DNA from: UBA9676 sp963837105
Lineage (GTDB): Bacteria; Actinomycetota; Actinomycetes; Streptosporangiales; Streptosporangiaceae
Length of the DNA: 64,000 nt
Assembly (NCBI GenBank): GCA_963837105.1
Contig: CAWIMG010000016.1
Span: 62,001-126,000 of the forward strand
Direction of reading: 5' to 3'
Shown here: piece by piece, positions 1 to 8,921 of the stretch
Numbering within the stretch: position 1 is the first letter of the stretch
How the letters are laid out: every line of letters begins with the position of its first letter
Position numbers and translations under genes: made by a program
Notes under the pieces: model-generated
What the model saw: the letters and a program-made list of their open reading frames with translations, nothing else
What the model was told of the DNA's origin: nothing
Database searches by the model: none

Positions 1-1032
1 AGCGCCTCCTGCTCCTCGTCCAGCTTGGCCGGGGTCTCCACGGTCACATGGATGATCAGGTCACCCCGGCCGGACTCGTTCAGGTGCCGCACGCCGAGCC
101 CGTACAGCGGGATTACCTGGCCGGACTGGGTGCCCGGCCGGATGTCGAGACCACGGGCGCCGTCCAGGGTGTCCACCGACAAGGTGGCGCCGAGCGCGGC
201 GGACACCATCGGGATGGTCACCGTGCAGTGCAGATCATCGCCCTGGCGCTCGAAAATCGGGTGCGGCCGCTGCACGATCTCCAGGAACAGGTCACCGGGT
301 GGGCCGCCGCCGGGGCCGATCTCCCCCTCGCCAGCCAGCTGGATGTGAGTGCCGTCCTCGACCCCGGCCGGGATTCGCACCTTCATGCTGCGGCGCGTCC
401 GCACCCGGCCGTCGGCGTCGCACTCGGGGCAGGGGCGGCGGATCAGGGTGCCGTAGCCGCCACAGGCGGGGCACGGCCGGGTCGTCATCACCTGGCCCAG
501 GAACGAGCGGGTGACCTGGCTCACCTCGCCCCGGCCGCCGCACACGTCGCAGGTCTCGGGATGGGTGCCGGGCGCGGTGCCCTCGCCCGAGCAGGTCGGG
601 CAGACCACCGCCGTGTCCACCACCAGAATCCCGGGTGGCCCCGAACGCGCATTCGGCCAGGTCGAGATCCACCCGGATGGTGGCGTTGCGGCCACGGCGG
701 GCGCGGCTGCGGGGGCCGCGCGATCCGGCGCCGGCCCCGAAGAACGCGTCCATGATGTCACTGAACGGGAAGCTGGCCCCGAACCCGCCGGCCCCGGCGC
801 CGGCCCCGGTCCGGGCGAACGGGTCCGCGCCCAAGTCGTACATCTGCCGCTTCTCCGGATCGGACAGCACCTCGTAGGCCTGGGTGATCTCCTTGAACCG
901 CTCCTGGGTCTGCGGATCGGGGTTGACGTCCGGATGCAGTTCCCTGGCCAGGCGGCGGTAGGCCTTCTTGACCTCGTCCGCGCTGGCGTCGCGGCGGACC
1001 CCGAGGATCCCGTAGTAGTCGTTCACGGTCAC
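1..1032 (-). CDS. dnaJ: Chaperone DnaJ (partial, frameshifted)
   Basis: Hsp40 co-chaperone that stimulates DnaK ATPase in the cytoplasm. The N-terminal J domain carries the HPD motif (LHPDVNPDP) and is followed by a Gly/Ala-rich linker. After about 135 residues the frame breaks. In the next frame the protein continues with four zinc-finger motifs (CPTCSGEG, CDVCGGRG, CPACGGYG, CPECDADG) and the C-terminal substrate-binding domains, and runs off the left edge. The break is one extra base near 627: removing it restores the family sequence exactly across the junction. The GTG start overlaps the hrcA stop (GTGA), so the pair is an operon with translational coupling. This resembles actinomycete dnaJ2. 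Family is certain; whether the gene is really broken is doubtful, since the indel is typical of sequencing error. Confidence 0.9.
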
Positions 1033-2045
1033 GACCCGGCAGCCAGAATCTGGCCCACGTATCGTGCCACCGCGCGCACCGCCCCCATCGCCGTCGGGTA
1101 GTCCATCCGGGTCGGCCCCAGTACGCCGAGCCGGGCCAGGACCTGGTCGCTTGGCCCGTAGCCGACCGCCACCAGCGAGGTGCTGCGCAGCCCGGCCACC
1201 GGGTTCTCGGCCCCGATCCGGACGGTCACCGCCGACTGGTCCGCCGACTCACCCAGCAACCGCATCAGCACGACCTGCTCTTCCAGCGACTCGAGTACCT
1301 CGCGCAGGCCCTGCGAGAAGTCCGTGGCAGTGAGGTTGGATGCCCCGCTGACCACGACCTTCTCCTCGTTCCGCTCGATCAGGCTCTCCAGGATGACCGA
1401 GAACACGGCCGCCGCGTTGGGCCGGTCGCTGGGCTGAACCCGCTCCGGCAGGTCGGCGATCACCACTGCCACCTCGGTCAGCCGCCGCCCGTCGAGGCAG
1501 GCATTGAGCACCGCGCGCAGCTGGGTGACCCCGTCCTCGTCGATCGGGTCAGGCAACTCCACCGTCCGCTGCTCCACCCGGCCGGTGTCGGTGATCAGCA
1601 CCAGCAGCAGCCGTTTGGCCGCCAGCGGGACCAGTTCCACATGCCGGATCATCGACCTGGTCAGCGATGGGTACTGGACCACCGCCACCTGGCGGGTCAG
1701 CTGGGCCAGCAGCCGGACCGTGCGCATCACCACGTCGTCCAGGTCATAGACGCCGGCCAGGAAAGTCTCGATCGCGCGCCGTTCGGCCCCCGACAGCGGC
1801 TTGACCCCTGATAGCCGGTCGACGAACAGCCGGTACCCCTTGTCGGTCGGGATCCGGCCCGCACTCGTGTGCGGCTGCGCGATATAGCCCTCCTCCTCCA
1901 GGACGGCCATGTCGTTGCGGATCGTCGCCGGGGAGACATCCAGGTGATGCCGGTCGACCAGGGACTTCGAGCCCACGGGTTCCATGGTGAACACGTAATC
2001 TTGCACGATTGCGCGCAGCACGGCGAGCTTTCTGTCGTCGAGCAC
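1029..2045 (-). CDS. hrcA: Heat-inducible transcription repressor HrcA
   Basis: Repressor of heat-shock operons that binds the CIRCE operator. The protein is 338 residues. It has the N-terminal winged helix (LDDRKLAVLRAIVQDYV, then SPATIRNDMAVLEEEGYI, then HTSAGRIPTDKGYRLFVD) and the HrcA effector/dimer domain. The GTG start at 2045 was chosen because GAGAGGGGA lies at ribosome-binding distance and family homology begins there; the frame stays open further upstream without homology. It overlaps dnaJ by 4 nt downstream. A CIRCE-like dyad lies just upstream of the start, so the operon is probably autorepressed and heat-induced, as known for HrcA-dnaJ operons. Confidence 0.95.
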   Translation of the reverse strand: MLDDRKLAVLRAIVQDYVFTMEPVGSKSLVDRHHLDVSPATIRNDMAVLEEEGYIAQPHTSAGRIPTDKGYRLFVDRLSGVKPLSGAERRAIETFLAGVYDLDDVVMRTVRLLAQLTRQVAVVQYPSLTRSMIRHVELVPLAAKRLLLVLITDTGRVEQRTVELPDPIDEDGVTQLRAVLNACLDGRRLTEVAVVIADLPERVQPSDRPNAAAVFSVILESLIERNEEKVVVSGASNLTATDFSQGLREVLESLEEQVVLMRLLGESADQSAVTVRIGAENPVAGLRSTSLVAVGYGPSDQVLARLGVLGPTRMDYPTAMGAVRAVARYVGQILAAGS

Positions 2046-2056
2046 GTGTCCCCTCT

Positions 2057-2083
2057 CTGGCACTCGCTGATCCCGAGTGCCAA
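2057..2083 (-). promoter_or_regulatory. CIRCE operator (HrcA binding site)
   Basis: Inverted repeat with arms CTGGCACTC and GAGTGCCAA and a 9-nt spacer, 12 nt upstream of the hrcA start. It matches the CIRCE consensus TTAGCACTC-N9-GAGTGCTAA with the A/T pair at position 3 replaced by G/C. Position, arm length and spacer are all as expected for HrcA autoregulation. Confidence 0.9.
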
Positions 2084-2220
2084 GTGTATGCGGACAGGGC
2101 ATCCTGGCACAGTTCCGCGGGCGTCGGAGGCGCGGCGAGCCGCCGCCTGAATGCGCGACCACGCCCGGAACCGGGGGCCGCCTTAGTACCGTTGGCTTAG
2201 CGACTGCCCGCAGAGGAGCT

Positions 2221-3411
2221 ATGACACCCCACCCGCCTGAGCCCCCCTCCGAGTGGGAATCATCCCCGCAGGAAATGCTGGCCCCCGATGGCCGGCGGCC
2301 AGCCGGGCCGACAGCCGGCTGGCCAGGCCCGGCCCAGCCACATGCGCTGGCGGGCCCGCCGGCGGCGGGCTACCCGGGCCACGGGCAACCGGCAGACAGC
2401 TACCCGGTCAGCGGCTACGACGGTGGCTACCCGGCCGGCGACTATCTGCCGGACTACCCGGCCATGAGCGGCTATCCGCCGCTGTCCGACCACCCCTCTA
2501 TGCCCGGCCACCCGCCGCTGTCCGACCAGCCCTCTATGCCCGGCCACCCGCCGCTGTCCGACCACCCCTCTATGCCCGGCCACCCGCCGCTGTCCGACCA
2601 CCCGTCCATGCCCGGCTACCCGCCGCTGTCCGACCACCCCTCTATGCCCGGCTACCGGCCGCTCTCCGACTATCCGTCCATGCCGGACTACCCGCCAGCG
2701 CCGGACTACTGGCCGGGCCCGGGCCGGCCCGCTGGCTCTCACGTCGACCATGACGACTACCTCCACCCCGGCGATCCAGCCGCCCCGCTGGCGATGGCCG
2801 GCCCGGCCGTGGCCCAGCCGGTCGCTGGCGGGGCGGCCATCGACGAGCTACCCGTGCTGACGCCATCCCCGCCTGCGCCGCCGATGCCAGAGCCCGTGCT
2901 GATGCCGCCCCGGCAGCAGCCACTGGTACTGGAACCGGGCGTGCGCGAACCGCGGGTGCGCGGGGAACCGCGGGTGCGGGAACCGGGTGTGCGGGAACCG
3001 GCGCCCGGCCGGGCGGGTGCCCCCGGCGGTGCGGCGCACCCACGGGTCCGGCCTGCGGGCAGCGAGGATGCCCCCTGGGCCATGCTCGCCTACCTGACGG
3101 TGCCCATTTTCGGCTGCCTGGTGTCGCTGGCCATCTACCTGCTGTCGCTGCGCGGGTCCCGGTGGCTGCGGGCACACGCCGCCCAGGCGCTCAACGTATG
3201 GCTGACCTGGCTCCTGTACAACGTCTCGGCACTGATCGCCGGCGCACTGCTCGCCCTGGACTCCCCCCGGGTCGCGGTGCTGGTGGTGCTGCCGGTGGTG
3301 GCCACGCTGTGGCTGGTCATCATGGCGTACCTGATCCGCGCGGCCAGGCTGGCCAGCCGCGGCCGGGAGTACACCCTGCCGCGCTGGCTGTGCAGCCCGA
3401 TCATCCACTAG
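2221..3411 (+). CDS. DUF4870-type membrane protein with Pro-rich repeat N-terminus
   Basis: The role is unknown. The protein has 396 residues. The first ~280 are low-complexity (Pro/Gly/Tyr/Ser-rich) and include six 12-residue repeats of the type YPPLSDHPSMPG, then a short Arg-Glu-Pro-Val repeat zone. The C-terminal ~110 residues form a DUF4870-like membrane domain that starts at APWAMLAYLTVPIFG, contains the family's LRAHAAQALN-type motif, and has about three hydrophobic segments. The ATG is preceded by AGAGGAGCT, a strong ribosome binding site. It is convergent with hemW. The repeats are probably cytoplasmic and disordered (inference). Confidence 0.8.
   Translation: MTPHPPEPPSEWESSPQEMLAPDGRRPAGPTAGWPGPAQPHALAGPPAAGYPGHGQPADSYPVSGYDGGYPAGDYLPDYPAMSGYPPLSDHPSMPGHPPLSDQPSMPGHPPLSDHPSMPGHPPLSDHPSMPGYPPLSDHPSMPGYRPLSDYPSMPDYPPAPDYWPGPGRPAGSHVDHDDYLHPGDPAAPLAMAGPAVAQPVAGGAAIDELPVLTPSPPAPPMPEPVLMPPRQQPLVLEPGVREPRVRGEPRVREPGVREPAPGRAGAPGGAAHPRVRPAGSEDAPWAMLAYLTVPIFGCLVSLAIYLLSLRGSRWLRAHAAQALNVWLTWLLYNVSALIAGALLALDSPRVAVLVVLPVVATLWLVIMAYLIRAARLASRGREYTLPRWLCSPIIH
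2473..2688 (+). repeat. 36-nt in-frame tandem repeat (6 units)
   Basis: Six consecutive 36-nt units inside the DUF4870 gene, each encoding 12 residues (Y/H-PPLSD-H/Q/Y-PSMP-G/D). The units are nearly identical at DNA level, which points to recent tandem expansion. They are contiguous and translated, without spacers, so this is not a CRISPR array. Confidence 0.9.
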
Positions 3412-3422
3412 CGGCCGGCCCG

Positions 3423-3510
3423 TCAGCCGGTCAGTTCACGGCCCCTCAGCCGCTCAGTTCGCGGACCTCAGCTGGTCAGCTCACCGGCCTCAGCCGGTCA
3501 GCTCGCGGAC
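3423..3510. repeat. 22-nt tandem repeat overlapping the hemW 3' end
   Basis: Four 22-nt units start at about 3423, 3445, 3467 and 3489, of the form CTCAGCCGGTCAGCTCGCGGAC. The last unit contains the final codons and stop of hemW. The other three lie between hemW and the DUF4870 stop and look like duplicated copies of that gene end. Confidence 0.75.
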
Positions 3511-4710
3511 CACGGCGTCGGCCAGCAGCCGCCCCCGCCGGGTGAGCACCGCCCGCCCGGCCGCGTGTGCCGCGGACTGCAGCAGCCCGTCCGTGGCCGC
3601 CCGTGCCGCCGCCGTCCGGCCGGGCGGGGCCAGTTCGGCCAGCGGGCAGCCGTCGGCCAGCCTGGTCAGCAGCAGAATCCGCTCCAGCTGGCGGTCCTGC
3701 CCGGTCAGCACCTCCCGTGCCTGAGCCGGGCTGTGGCCGACCTGGATCCGGGCGGCGTAGGCGGCCGGGTGCTTGACGTTCCACCAGCGGGTGCCGCCGA
3801 TATGACTGTGCGCGCCCGGGCCCACCCCCCACCAGTCCGCACTGGTCCAGTAGAGCAGGTTGTGCCGGCACCGTGCCGCCTCCCCGGCCGCCCAGTTGGA
3901 CACCTCGTACCAGGTCATGCCGTGTGCGGACAGCACCTCGTCGGCGATCAGGTAGCGATCGGCCATCGCGTCGTCGTCCGGCGCGGGCAGCTGTCCCCGC
4001 GCGATCCGGGCGGCCAGTGCGGTGCCCCGCTCGACGATCAGCGCATAGGCCGAGATGTGGTCCGGGCCCGCGGCCAGCGCCGCGGCCAGCGACTCCCGCC
4101 AGTCATCGTCGGTTTCGCCCGGGGTGCCGTAGATCAGGTCGAGGCTGACGTGCGCGAAGCCGGCCGCCCGTGCCCACCGCGCGCACTGGGCGGGCCGTCC
4201 CGGCTGGTGCACCCGGTCCAGCACGGCCAGCACGTGCGGCACGGCGCTTTGCATGCCGAGCGAGATCCGGGTCACGCCGCCCGCCCGCAGCCCGGCGAGC
4301 ATCTGCTCGTCCACGGTCTCCGGGTTCGCCTCCACCGTCACCTCGGCCCCAGCGGCGAGCCCGAACTCGCCGTCGATCGCTCGCACGATCCCGGCCAGCG
4401 CCTCTGGCGGCAGCAGGGTCGGGGTGCCACCGCCGAAGAAGACGCTGGTCACCGGCAGGCTGGCGGCCCCGAGCAACCGCCGGGCCAGCTGGATTTCGGC
4501 GATCGCCAGGCCGGCGTAGGAGTCCCGGCTGGCCCCATTTCCAAGTTCGGCGGCGGTGTAGGTGTTGAAGTCGCAATAGCCGCAGCGGGTCTGGCAGAAC
4601 GGCACATGAACATAGACACCGAACGGCTGTGCCCCCAGCCCTGCCAGCGCCGCCGCGGGCAGTGCCCCGTCGGCCGGGGCCGGCTCCCCGTCCGGCAGCA
4701 CGCTGGGCAC
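3490..4710 (-). CDS. hemW: HemW, heme chaperone / radical SAM protein
   Basis: Radical SAM protein of the coproporphyrinogen-oxidase-like family that delivers heme to acceptor proteins; it was long annotated as oxygen-independent HemN. It has 406 residues. The cluster motif is CQTRCGYC (Cys39, 43, 46). The HemW-specific HNLLYW motif is present near residue 285, followed by a C-terminal winged-helix-like domain. The GTG start at 4710 lies directly after the MOSC stop (TGA-C-GTG), so translation is probably coupled. The frame is open further upstream, but that stretch is antisense to the MOSC frame and has no homology. The hemW-lepA neighbourhood is conserved in actinomycetes. Confidence 0.92.
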   Translation of the reverse strand: MPSVLPDGEPAPADGALPAAALAGLGAQPFGVYVHVPFCQTRCGYCDFNTYTAAELGNGASRDSYAGLAIAEIQLARRLLGAASLPVTSVFFGGGTPTLLPPEALAGIVRAIDGEFGLAAGAEVTVEANPETVDEQMLAGLRAGGVTRISLGMQSAVPHVLAVLDRVHQPGRPAQCARWARAAGFAHVSLDLIYGTPGETDDDWRESLAAALAAGPDHISAYALIVERGTALAARIARGQLPAPDDDAMADRYLIADEVLSAHGMTWYEVSNWAAGEAARCRHNLLYWTSADWWGVGPGAHSHIGGTRWWNVKHPAAYAARIQVGHSPAQAREVLTGQDRQLERILLLTRLADGCPLAELAPPGRTAAARAATDGLLQSAAHAAGRAVLTRRGRLLADAVVRELTG

Positions 4711-4711
4711 G

Positions 4712-5365
4712 TCAGTGCTCCGGCAGGGACACCCGGCCGAGCACTGACAGCGCGATCTCATCCCACTTGCTGCTGCGTCCCTCGACCGTGAGCAGCCGCC
4801 GCATGAGCTCGGTGTCCCCGTAGTAGGCGGCCATCGACTCGCCGATGGTGACCCGCTCGGCCGGCTGTGACAGTATCGCGACCGGGTCACCCGGCCCGAC
4901 CCGGCCCTCGGTGAGCACGCGCAGGTAGGCGCCGGGCCGCCGGGCGTCGGCGAACCGCTTCACCCACTGCCGCTCGTCCAGCCAGCCTGCGAACACCACA
5001 CAGGGGATGCGCGGCGAGGTCACCTGGACCACTGCCGAGCCGAGCTGCCACACCTCGCCGATCAGGGCACCGGTGATGTCGAGCCCGGCGGTGGTGATGT
5101 TCTCACCGAAACTGCCGCCGGGCAGCTCCCGGCCCAGCTGCTCCACCCACCAGTCCAGATCCTCCCGGGCATAGGCATACAGCGCCTGCTCGTAGCCGCC
5201 ATGGTCGGGCTTGTCAATCTGCTCGTCACCGGCCAGGCCGAGCCGGCCCACGTCGACCGGCCCCGGCACCGGGCGCTTGTCGATCGCGGTGCGCTTGAGC
5301 CTGCCCGCCCAGTCCGCGTCCCGTCCCTGCCCGATGCTGACCGAGACCACCCGTGCCACCGCCAT
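4712..5365 (-). CDS. MOSC domain protein (YiiM-like)
   Basis: Probable molybdenum-cofactor-binding MOSC protein; YiiM-type members handle N-hydroxylated or other Mo-dependent substrates. It has 217 residues. The fold is visible as DHGGYEQALYAYAREDLDWW, FGENITTAGLD and the conserved Cys in SPRIPC. The last ~50 residues are the 3-alpha extension (ITIGESMAAYYGD-like). The ATG at 5365 was chosen because homology starts there (MAVARVVSVSIG); a GTG nine bases upstream is also possible. It sits 1 nt upstream of hemW in the same transcript. The physiological substrate is unknown. Confidence 0.82.
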   Translation of the reverse strand: MAVARVVSVSIGQGRDADWAGRLKRTAIDKRPVPGPVDVGRLGLAGDEQIDKPDHGGYEQALYAYAREDLDWWVEQLGRELPGGSFGENITTAGLDITGALIGEVWQLGSAVVQVTSPRIPCVVFAGWLDERQWVKRFADARRPGAYLRVLTEGRVGPGDPVAILSQPAERVTIGESMAAYYGDTELMRRLLTVEGRSSKWDEIALSVLGRVSLPEH

Positions 5366-5447
5366 ACCTGGCACGTTATCCGCCGGGCAGGGCCGACGGC
5401 GAACCGGAATATATTGAAGGTCACTGATCGGGCAGGAGGCGGCGGCT

Positions 5448-5993
5448 ATGACGGTGGGTCCCGGGAACAGCGGCGGTTATCTGGCGGGCTACGGCGCGGG
5501 CTATCCGGCGGGGCACGACCCGGGTGGCCGCGCTCACTTGCGGGCGGCCACGGCCGACCGGGACCACGCGGCCGACCTGCTGAATACGGCGTATGCCGAG
5601 GGCCGGCTGGACAAGGACGAGCACGAGGCACGGCTGGCGCGGGTGATGTCCGCGGCCACCTTCGCCGAACTGGACGCGGTGGTCGCCGACCTGCCCGGGG
5701 CGCGCCCGCCGATGCCAGCGCTTCCGCCTAAGACCAATTCGATGGCGATCGCCAGCCTCCTCTGCGGAGTCGGGCAGGTGATGTTCTGGCCGCTGATCAC
5801 GATCCCGGCAATCGTGCTCGGCCACGTCGCCCGGCGCCAGATCCGGCAGACCGGCGAGGCGGGCTCCGGCCTGGCCACAGCCGGGCTGGTCCTCGGCTAC
5901 ATCGGCGCGGGCGTCGTCGCACTGGCGATCATCGCCATCACCCTGGTGGTGATCGTGGCCACCCACGGCGCTTCCGCCCCGGCTGGCGGCTGA
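5448..5993 (+). CDS. DUF1707 and DUF4190 membrane protein
   Basis: Small actinobacterial membrane protein of unknown function, 181 residues. Residues ~25-85 match DUF1707 (LRAATADRDHAADLLNTAYAEGRL, then EHEARLARVMSA). Residues ~100-175 are a DUF4190-like pair of membrane helices (NSMAIASLLCGVGQ, then GLATAGLVLGYIGAGVVALAII). GGCAGGAGG precedes the ATG. A TATATT element at 5410-5415 may be its -10 box. DUF1707 domains are often fused to membrane or signalling domains, but no reaction can be assigned. Confidence 0.85.
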   Translation: MTVGPGNSGGYLAGYGAGYPAGHDPGGRAHLRAATADRDHAADLLNTAYAEGRLDKDEHEARLARVMSAATFAELDAVVADLPGARPPMPALPPKTNSMAIASLLCGVGQVMFWPLITIPAIVLGHVARRQIRQTGEAGSGLATAGLVLGYIGAGVVALAIIAITLVVIVATHGASAPAGG

Positions 5994-6029
5994 GCCAGGC
6001 CGGCCGCGCCCTGGGACGCCCGGCTCAGC
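5989..6029. terminator. Bidirectional hairpin spanning two convergent stop codons
   Basis: Arms GCTGAGCC (5989-5996) and GGCTCAGC (6022-6029) are exact inverse complements, with an inner CCAGG/CCTGG pair. The left arm contains the stop of the DUF1707 gene and the right arm the stop of lepA. The position between convergent genes suggests a shared terminator; there is no T-run. Confidence 0.55.
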
Positions 6030-7914
6030 GGAACCGGTCGGGCTGGGTGGACAGGGCGGCGATGAAGGCCTCCTGCGGGACTTCCACCCGGCCGATGGTC
6101 TTCATCCGGCGCTTGCCCTCCTTCTGCTTCTCCAGCAGCTTGCGCTTGCGGGTGATGTCACCGCCATAGCACTTGGCCAGCACGTCCTTGCGGAGCGCCC
6201 GGATGTTTTCCCGGGCGATGATCCGGGACCCGATGGCCGCCTGGATCGGCACCTCGAACTGCTGCCGCGGGATCAGCTCGCGCAGCTTGGACGTCATGGC
6301 GATGCCGTACTCGCGCGCGTTGTCGGCGTGCACGATCTGGCTGAAGGCATCCACCGGCTGGCCCTGCAGCAAGATGTTGACCTTGACCAGCTGGGCCTCG
6401 GCCTCCCCGGCCGGCTCGTAGTCCAGCGAGGCGTACCCACGGGTACGCGACTTGAGCTGGTCGAAGAAGTCGAAAATGATCTCGGCCAGCGGCATGGTGT
6501 AGCGGATCTCGACCCGGTCGGTGGACAGATAGTCCATGCCCAGCAGGGTGCCGCGGCGGCCCTGGCACAGTTCCATGATGGTGCCGATGTACTCGGCCGG
6601 GGCGAGCACGGTCGCGCGCACCACCGGCTCGAAGATGTGGGCCACCTTCCGGTCCGGGAACTCGCTCGGGTTGGTTACCGTGACCTCCTCGCCCGATTCC
6701 TGGACCACCCGGTAGACCACGTTCGGGGCGGTAGAGATCAGCGTCAGGTCGGACTCCCGCTCCAGCCGCTCCCGGACAATCTCCATGTGCAGCAGGCCGA
6801 GAAAGCCGCACCGGAAACCGAAACCGAGCGCGGTGGATGTCTCCGGCTCGTAGACCAGCGCAGCGTCGTTTAGCCGCAATTTGTCGAGCGCGTCCCGCAG
6901 TTGCGGGTAGTCGTCGCCGTCGACCGGATACAGGCCGGAGAAGACCATCGGCCGCGGATGGTCGTAGCCGGCCAGTGGCTCGGCAGCCGGGTGGGCGGCA
7001 CTGGTCACGGTGTCGCCGACCCGCGCCTGCCGGACATCTTTCACTCCGGTGATCAGGTAGCCGACTTCACCCGCGCTGAGGGCCCCGGTCGGGGTCGGCT
7101 CCGGTGAGATCACCCCGACTTCCAGCGTGTCGTGGGCAGCGCCGGTCGACATCATCAGGCTCTTCTCGCGCCGGGTGAGGCGGCCATCCACGACCCGGAC
7201 GTAGGTGACCACCCCGCGGTAGGTGTCGTAGACAGAGTCGAAGATGAGCGCCCGGGCCGGCGCCGCCAGGTCGCCGCTCGGCGGCGGCACCTGCTCGACC
7301 ACCGCATTCAGCAGTTCCGGCACGCCCTCGCCGGTCTTGGCCGAGACCCGCAGCACTTCGCCGGGGTGACAGCCGATGATGCCTGCCAGTTCCTCGGCAT
7401 ACCGGGCGGGCTGGGCGGCGGGCAGGTCGATCTTGTTCAGCACCGGGATGATGTGCAGGTCGGCCGCCAGCGCCAGGTAGAGGTTGGCCAGGGTCTGCGC
7501 CTCGATCCCCTGCGCCGCGTCCACCAGCAGGACCGCGCCCTCGCAGGCGGCCAGCGACCGGGAGACCTCGTAGGAGAAGTTGACGTGGCCGGGCGTGTCG
7601 ATGAGGTTGAGCACGTACTGGCCACCCCCGGCGCCGGTCCAGGGCAGCCGGACGGCCTGGCTCTTGATGGTGATCCCGCGCTCGCGTTCGATGTCCATCC
7701 GGTCCAGGTACTGGGCACGCATCTGCCGCTCGCCGACGACCCCCGTGAACTGGAGCATCCGGTCCGCGAGGGTCGACTTCCCGTGGTCGATGTGCGCGAT
7801 GATGCAGAAGTTCCTGATGATCTCCAGCGGAGTGTGCCCGTGCGCCGCGGCCGCCCGGCCGGAGGGCGTGGTCCGCCCGCGGTCCGCGGGGGGCTGCTGG
7901 GACTGGTCAGGCAC
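6025..7914 (-). CDS. lepA: Elongation factor 4 (LepA)
   Basis: Translational GTPase that back-translocates or remodels stalled ribosomes. It has 629 residues. The GTPase motifs are AHIDHGKST (G1, about residue 40), DTPGHVNF (G3) and NKIDLP (G4). EF-G-like domains III and V follow, and then the LepA-specific C-terminal domain ending QPDRFR with the basic GDITRKRKLLEKQKEGKRRM stretch. The start is GTG. The N-terminal ~30 residues are a variable Ser/Pro/Ala-rich leader. It belongs to the conserved hemW-lepA-rpsT-holA block. Confidence 0.97.
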   Translation of the reverse strand: MPDQSQQPPADRGRTTPSGRAAAAHGHTPLEIIRNFCIIAHIDHGKSTLADRMLQFTGVVGERQMRAQYLDRMDIERERGITIKSQAVRLPWTGAGGGQYVLNLIDTPGHVNFSYEVSRSLAACEGAVLLVDAAQGIEAQTLANLYLALAADLHIIPVLNKIDLPAAQPARYAEELAGIIGCHPGEVLRVSAKTGEGVPELLNAVVEQVPPPSGDLAAPARALIFDSVYDTYRGVVTYVRVVDGRLTRREKSLMMSTGAAHDTLEVGVISPEPTPTGALSAGEVGYLITGVKDVRQARVGDTVTSAAHPAAEPLAGYDHPRPMVFSGLYPVDGDDYPQLRDALDKLRLNDAALVYEPETSTALGFGFRCGFLGLLHMEIVRERLERESDLTLISTAPNVVYRVVQESGEEVTVTNPSEFPDRKVAHIFEPVVRATVLAPAEYIGTIMELCQGRRGTLLGMDYLSTDRVEIRYTMPLAEIIFDFFDQLKSRTRGYASLDYEPAGEAEAQLVKVNILLQGQPVDAFSQIVHADNAREYGIAMTSKLRELIPRQQFEVPIQAAIGSRIIARENIRALRKDVLAKCYGGDITRKRKLLEKQKEGKRRMKTIGRVEVPQEAFIAALSTQPDRFR

Positions 7915-8092
7915 AGGGATCCACCAGGAGTCGGGTCGGGCTGGCCAGGCCTAGGCGACCGCGCGCCGGGCCGGCCCACCAGGCCAGGGCACCGCGCCGG
8001 GCACCAGACCGGCCGCTGATCACGGGTTCTGTCGCCGTCCATGGTCGCATGCCGCCCCGGGTGCCCGCGCCCACGGCCCGTGGCCGCTCGGT
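7915..8092. other. Spacer upstream of lepA
   Basis: No gene is seen here. This 178-nt stretch should hold the lepA promoter, but no convincing -35/-10 pair was found. It ends at the palindrome beginning at 8093. Confidence 0.4.
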
Positions 8093-8147
8093 CCATGATC
8101 ACGGAATCCGCTCAGGGAGTATGACTGACAGGATTCCGTGATCATGG
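8093..8147. repeat. Perfect 17-bp palindromic element (P1)
   Basis: Left arm CCATGATCACGGAATCC (8093-8109) and right arm GGATTCCGTGATCATGG (8131-8147) are perfect inverse complements with a 21-nt loop. The right arm, read on the minus strand, supplies the TGA stop codon of the GNAT gene (8142-8144). It is related by the CCATGATC core to elements at 9464, 15609 and 22881. It probably also serves as a transcription terminator for the GNAT gene. Confidence 0.85.
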
Positions 8148-8810
8148 TGTGCGGGGTAGCAGGCACTTGATCATGACGAGGCAGGGATTCCCCGGCCACA
8201 GGTCCGGTATCTCCTCCAGTGGCTGGAAGCCCAGTGCGGTGTAGAAGCGCCGGGTCCGCTCGTAGCCGGCGTCCGGGTAGGTCGGGCCGAGGGTCTTGAC
8301 CTGCAGGAACTCCACGCCGTCGGCGATCAGATCAGCCTCCAGCGCGGCCACCAGCGCACGGCCGGTCCCGCGCCGGTGCACCGCGGCATCCACGGCCATC
8401 AGGTAGATCTCGGCCGCCCGGGGGAAGTGCCGGCTAGCCAGCAGCACTCCGGCGGGCCCGGCTCCGGCCGGAGGCTCGGCCCCCACAGGCCCGGATCCGG
8501 CAAACTCGGCCCCGCCAGGCCCAGCCCCGGCAAACTCGGCCCCGCCAGGCCCAGCCCCGGCAAACTCGGCCCCGCCAGGCCCAGCCCCGGCAAGCTCGGC
8601 CCCGGCAGGCCCGGATATGGGCTCTGCCCGGGTGGCGGGCCAGGCCAGGTAGGCCGGCTTGTGGGCGGCAGCGGCCACGTAGGCTTCGACCGCGGACTCG
8701 ATGCCGAACCAGTCGGGCAGCGACCGCAGCAGCCGCTCGACCGTGGCCGGGGCAGGTTCCCCCGAGGTCACCCGCCAGCGCGGCGCTGGCGTCCGACGGC
8801 TCTCCTGCAC
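8142..8810 (-). CDS. GNAT-family N-acetyltransferase with repeat-expanded loop
   Basis: Predicted acetyl-CoA-dependent acetyltransferase of unknown substrate, 222 residues from the GTG at 8810. Motif A is HRRGTGRALVAALE. The C-terminal region (RFYTALGFQPLEEI) is typical of GNATs. The family core is interrupted between YLAWPATRAEP and AGVLLASRHF by ~45 residues of Gly/Ala/Pro repeats encoded by a 30-nt minisatellite. The stop codon lies in palindrome P1. A GTG at 8771 is an alternative start, and the frame stays open further upstream. It diverges from rpsT. Confidence 0.75.
   Translation of the reverse strand: MQESRRTPAPRWRVTSGEPAPATVERLLRSLPDWFGIESAVEAYVAAAAHKPAYLAWPATRAEPISGPAGAELAGAGPGGAEFAGAGPGGAEFAGAGPGGAEFAGSGPVGAEPPAGAGPAGVLLASRHFPRAAEIYLMAVDAAVHRRGTGRALVAALEADLIADGVEFLQVKTLGPTYPDAGYERTRRFYTALGFQPLEEIPDLWPGNPCLVMIKCLLPRTP
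8471..8620. repeat. 30-nt in-frame tandem repeat in the GNAT gene
   Basis: Five 30-nt units from 8471. The three central units (8501-8590) are identical, the first and last diverged. Each encodes ten residues of the type GPGGAEFAGA in the GNAT frame. The unit length is a multiple of three, so the frame is preserved. Confidence 0.85.
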
Positions 8811-8921
8811 GCCTGAACGGTAAGCCCGGCCGGTCACCGCCCGCGATCCGATTTCCGCCCGTTGGGCCACCGGCCTGCTGGCCAGGCCGGCCTCTGGGCC
8901 GCGGTCACGCGGGGTCCTGGT

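Noticed and set aside
2473..2688. Regularly repeated 36-nt units resembling a CRISPR array
   Set aside because: The units are contiguous without unique spacers, in frame and translated, and no cas gene is present in the window.
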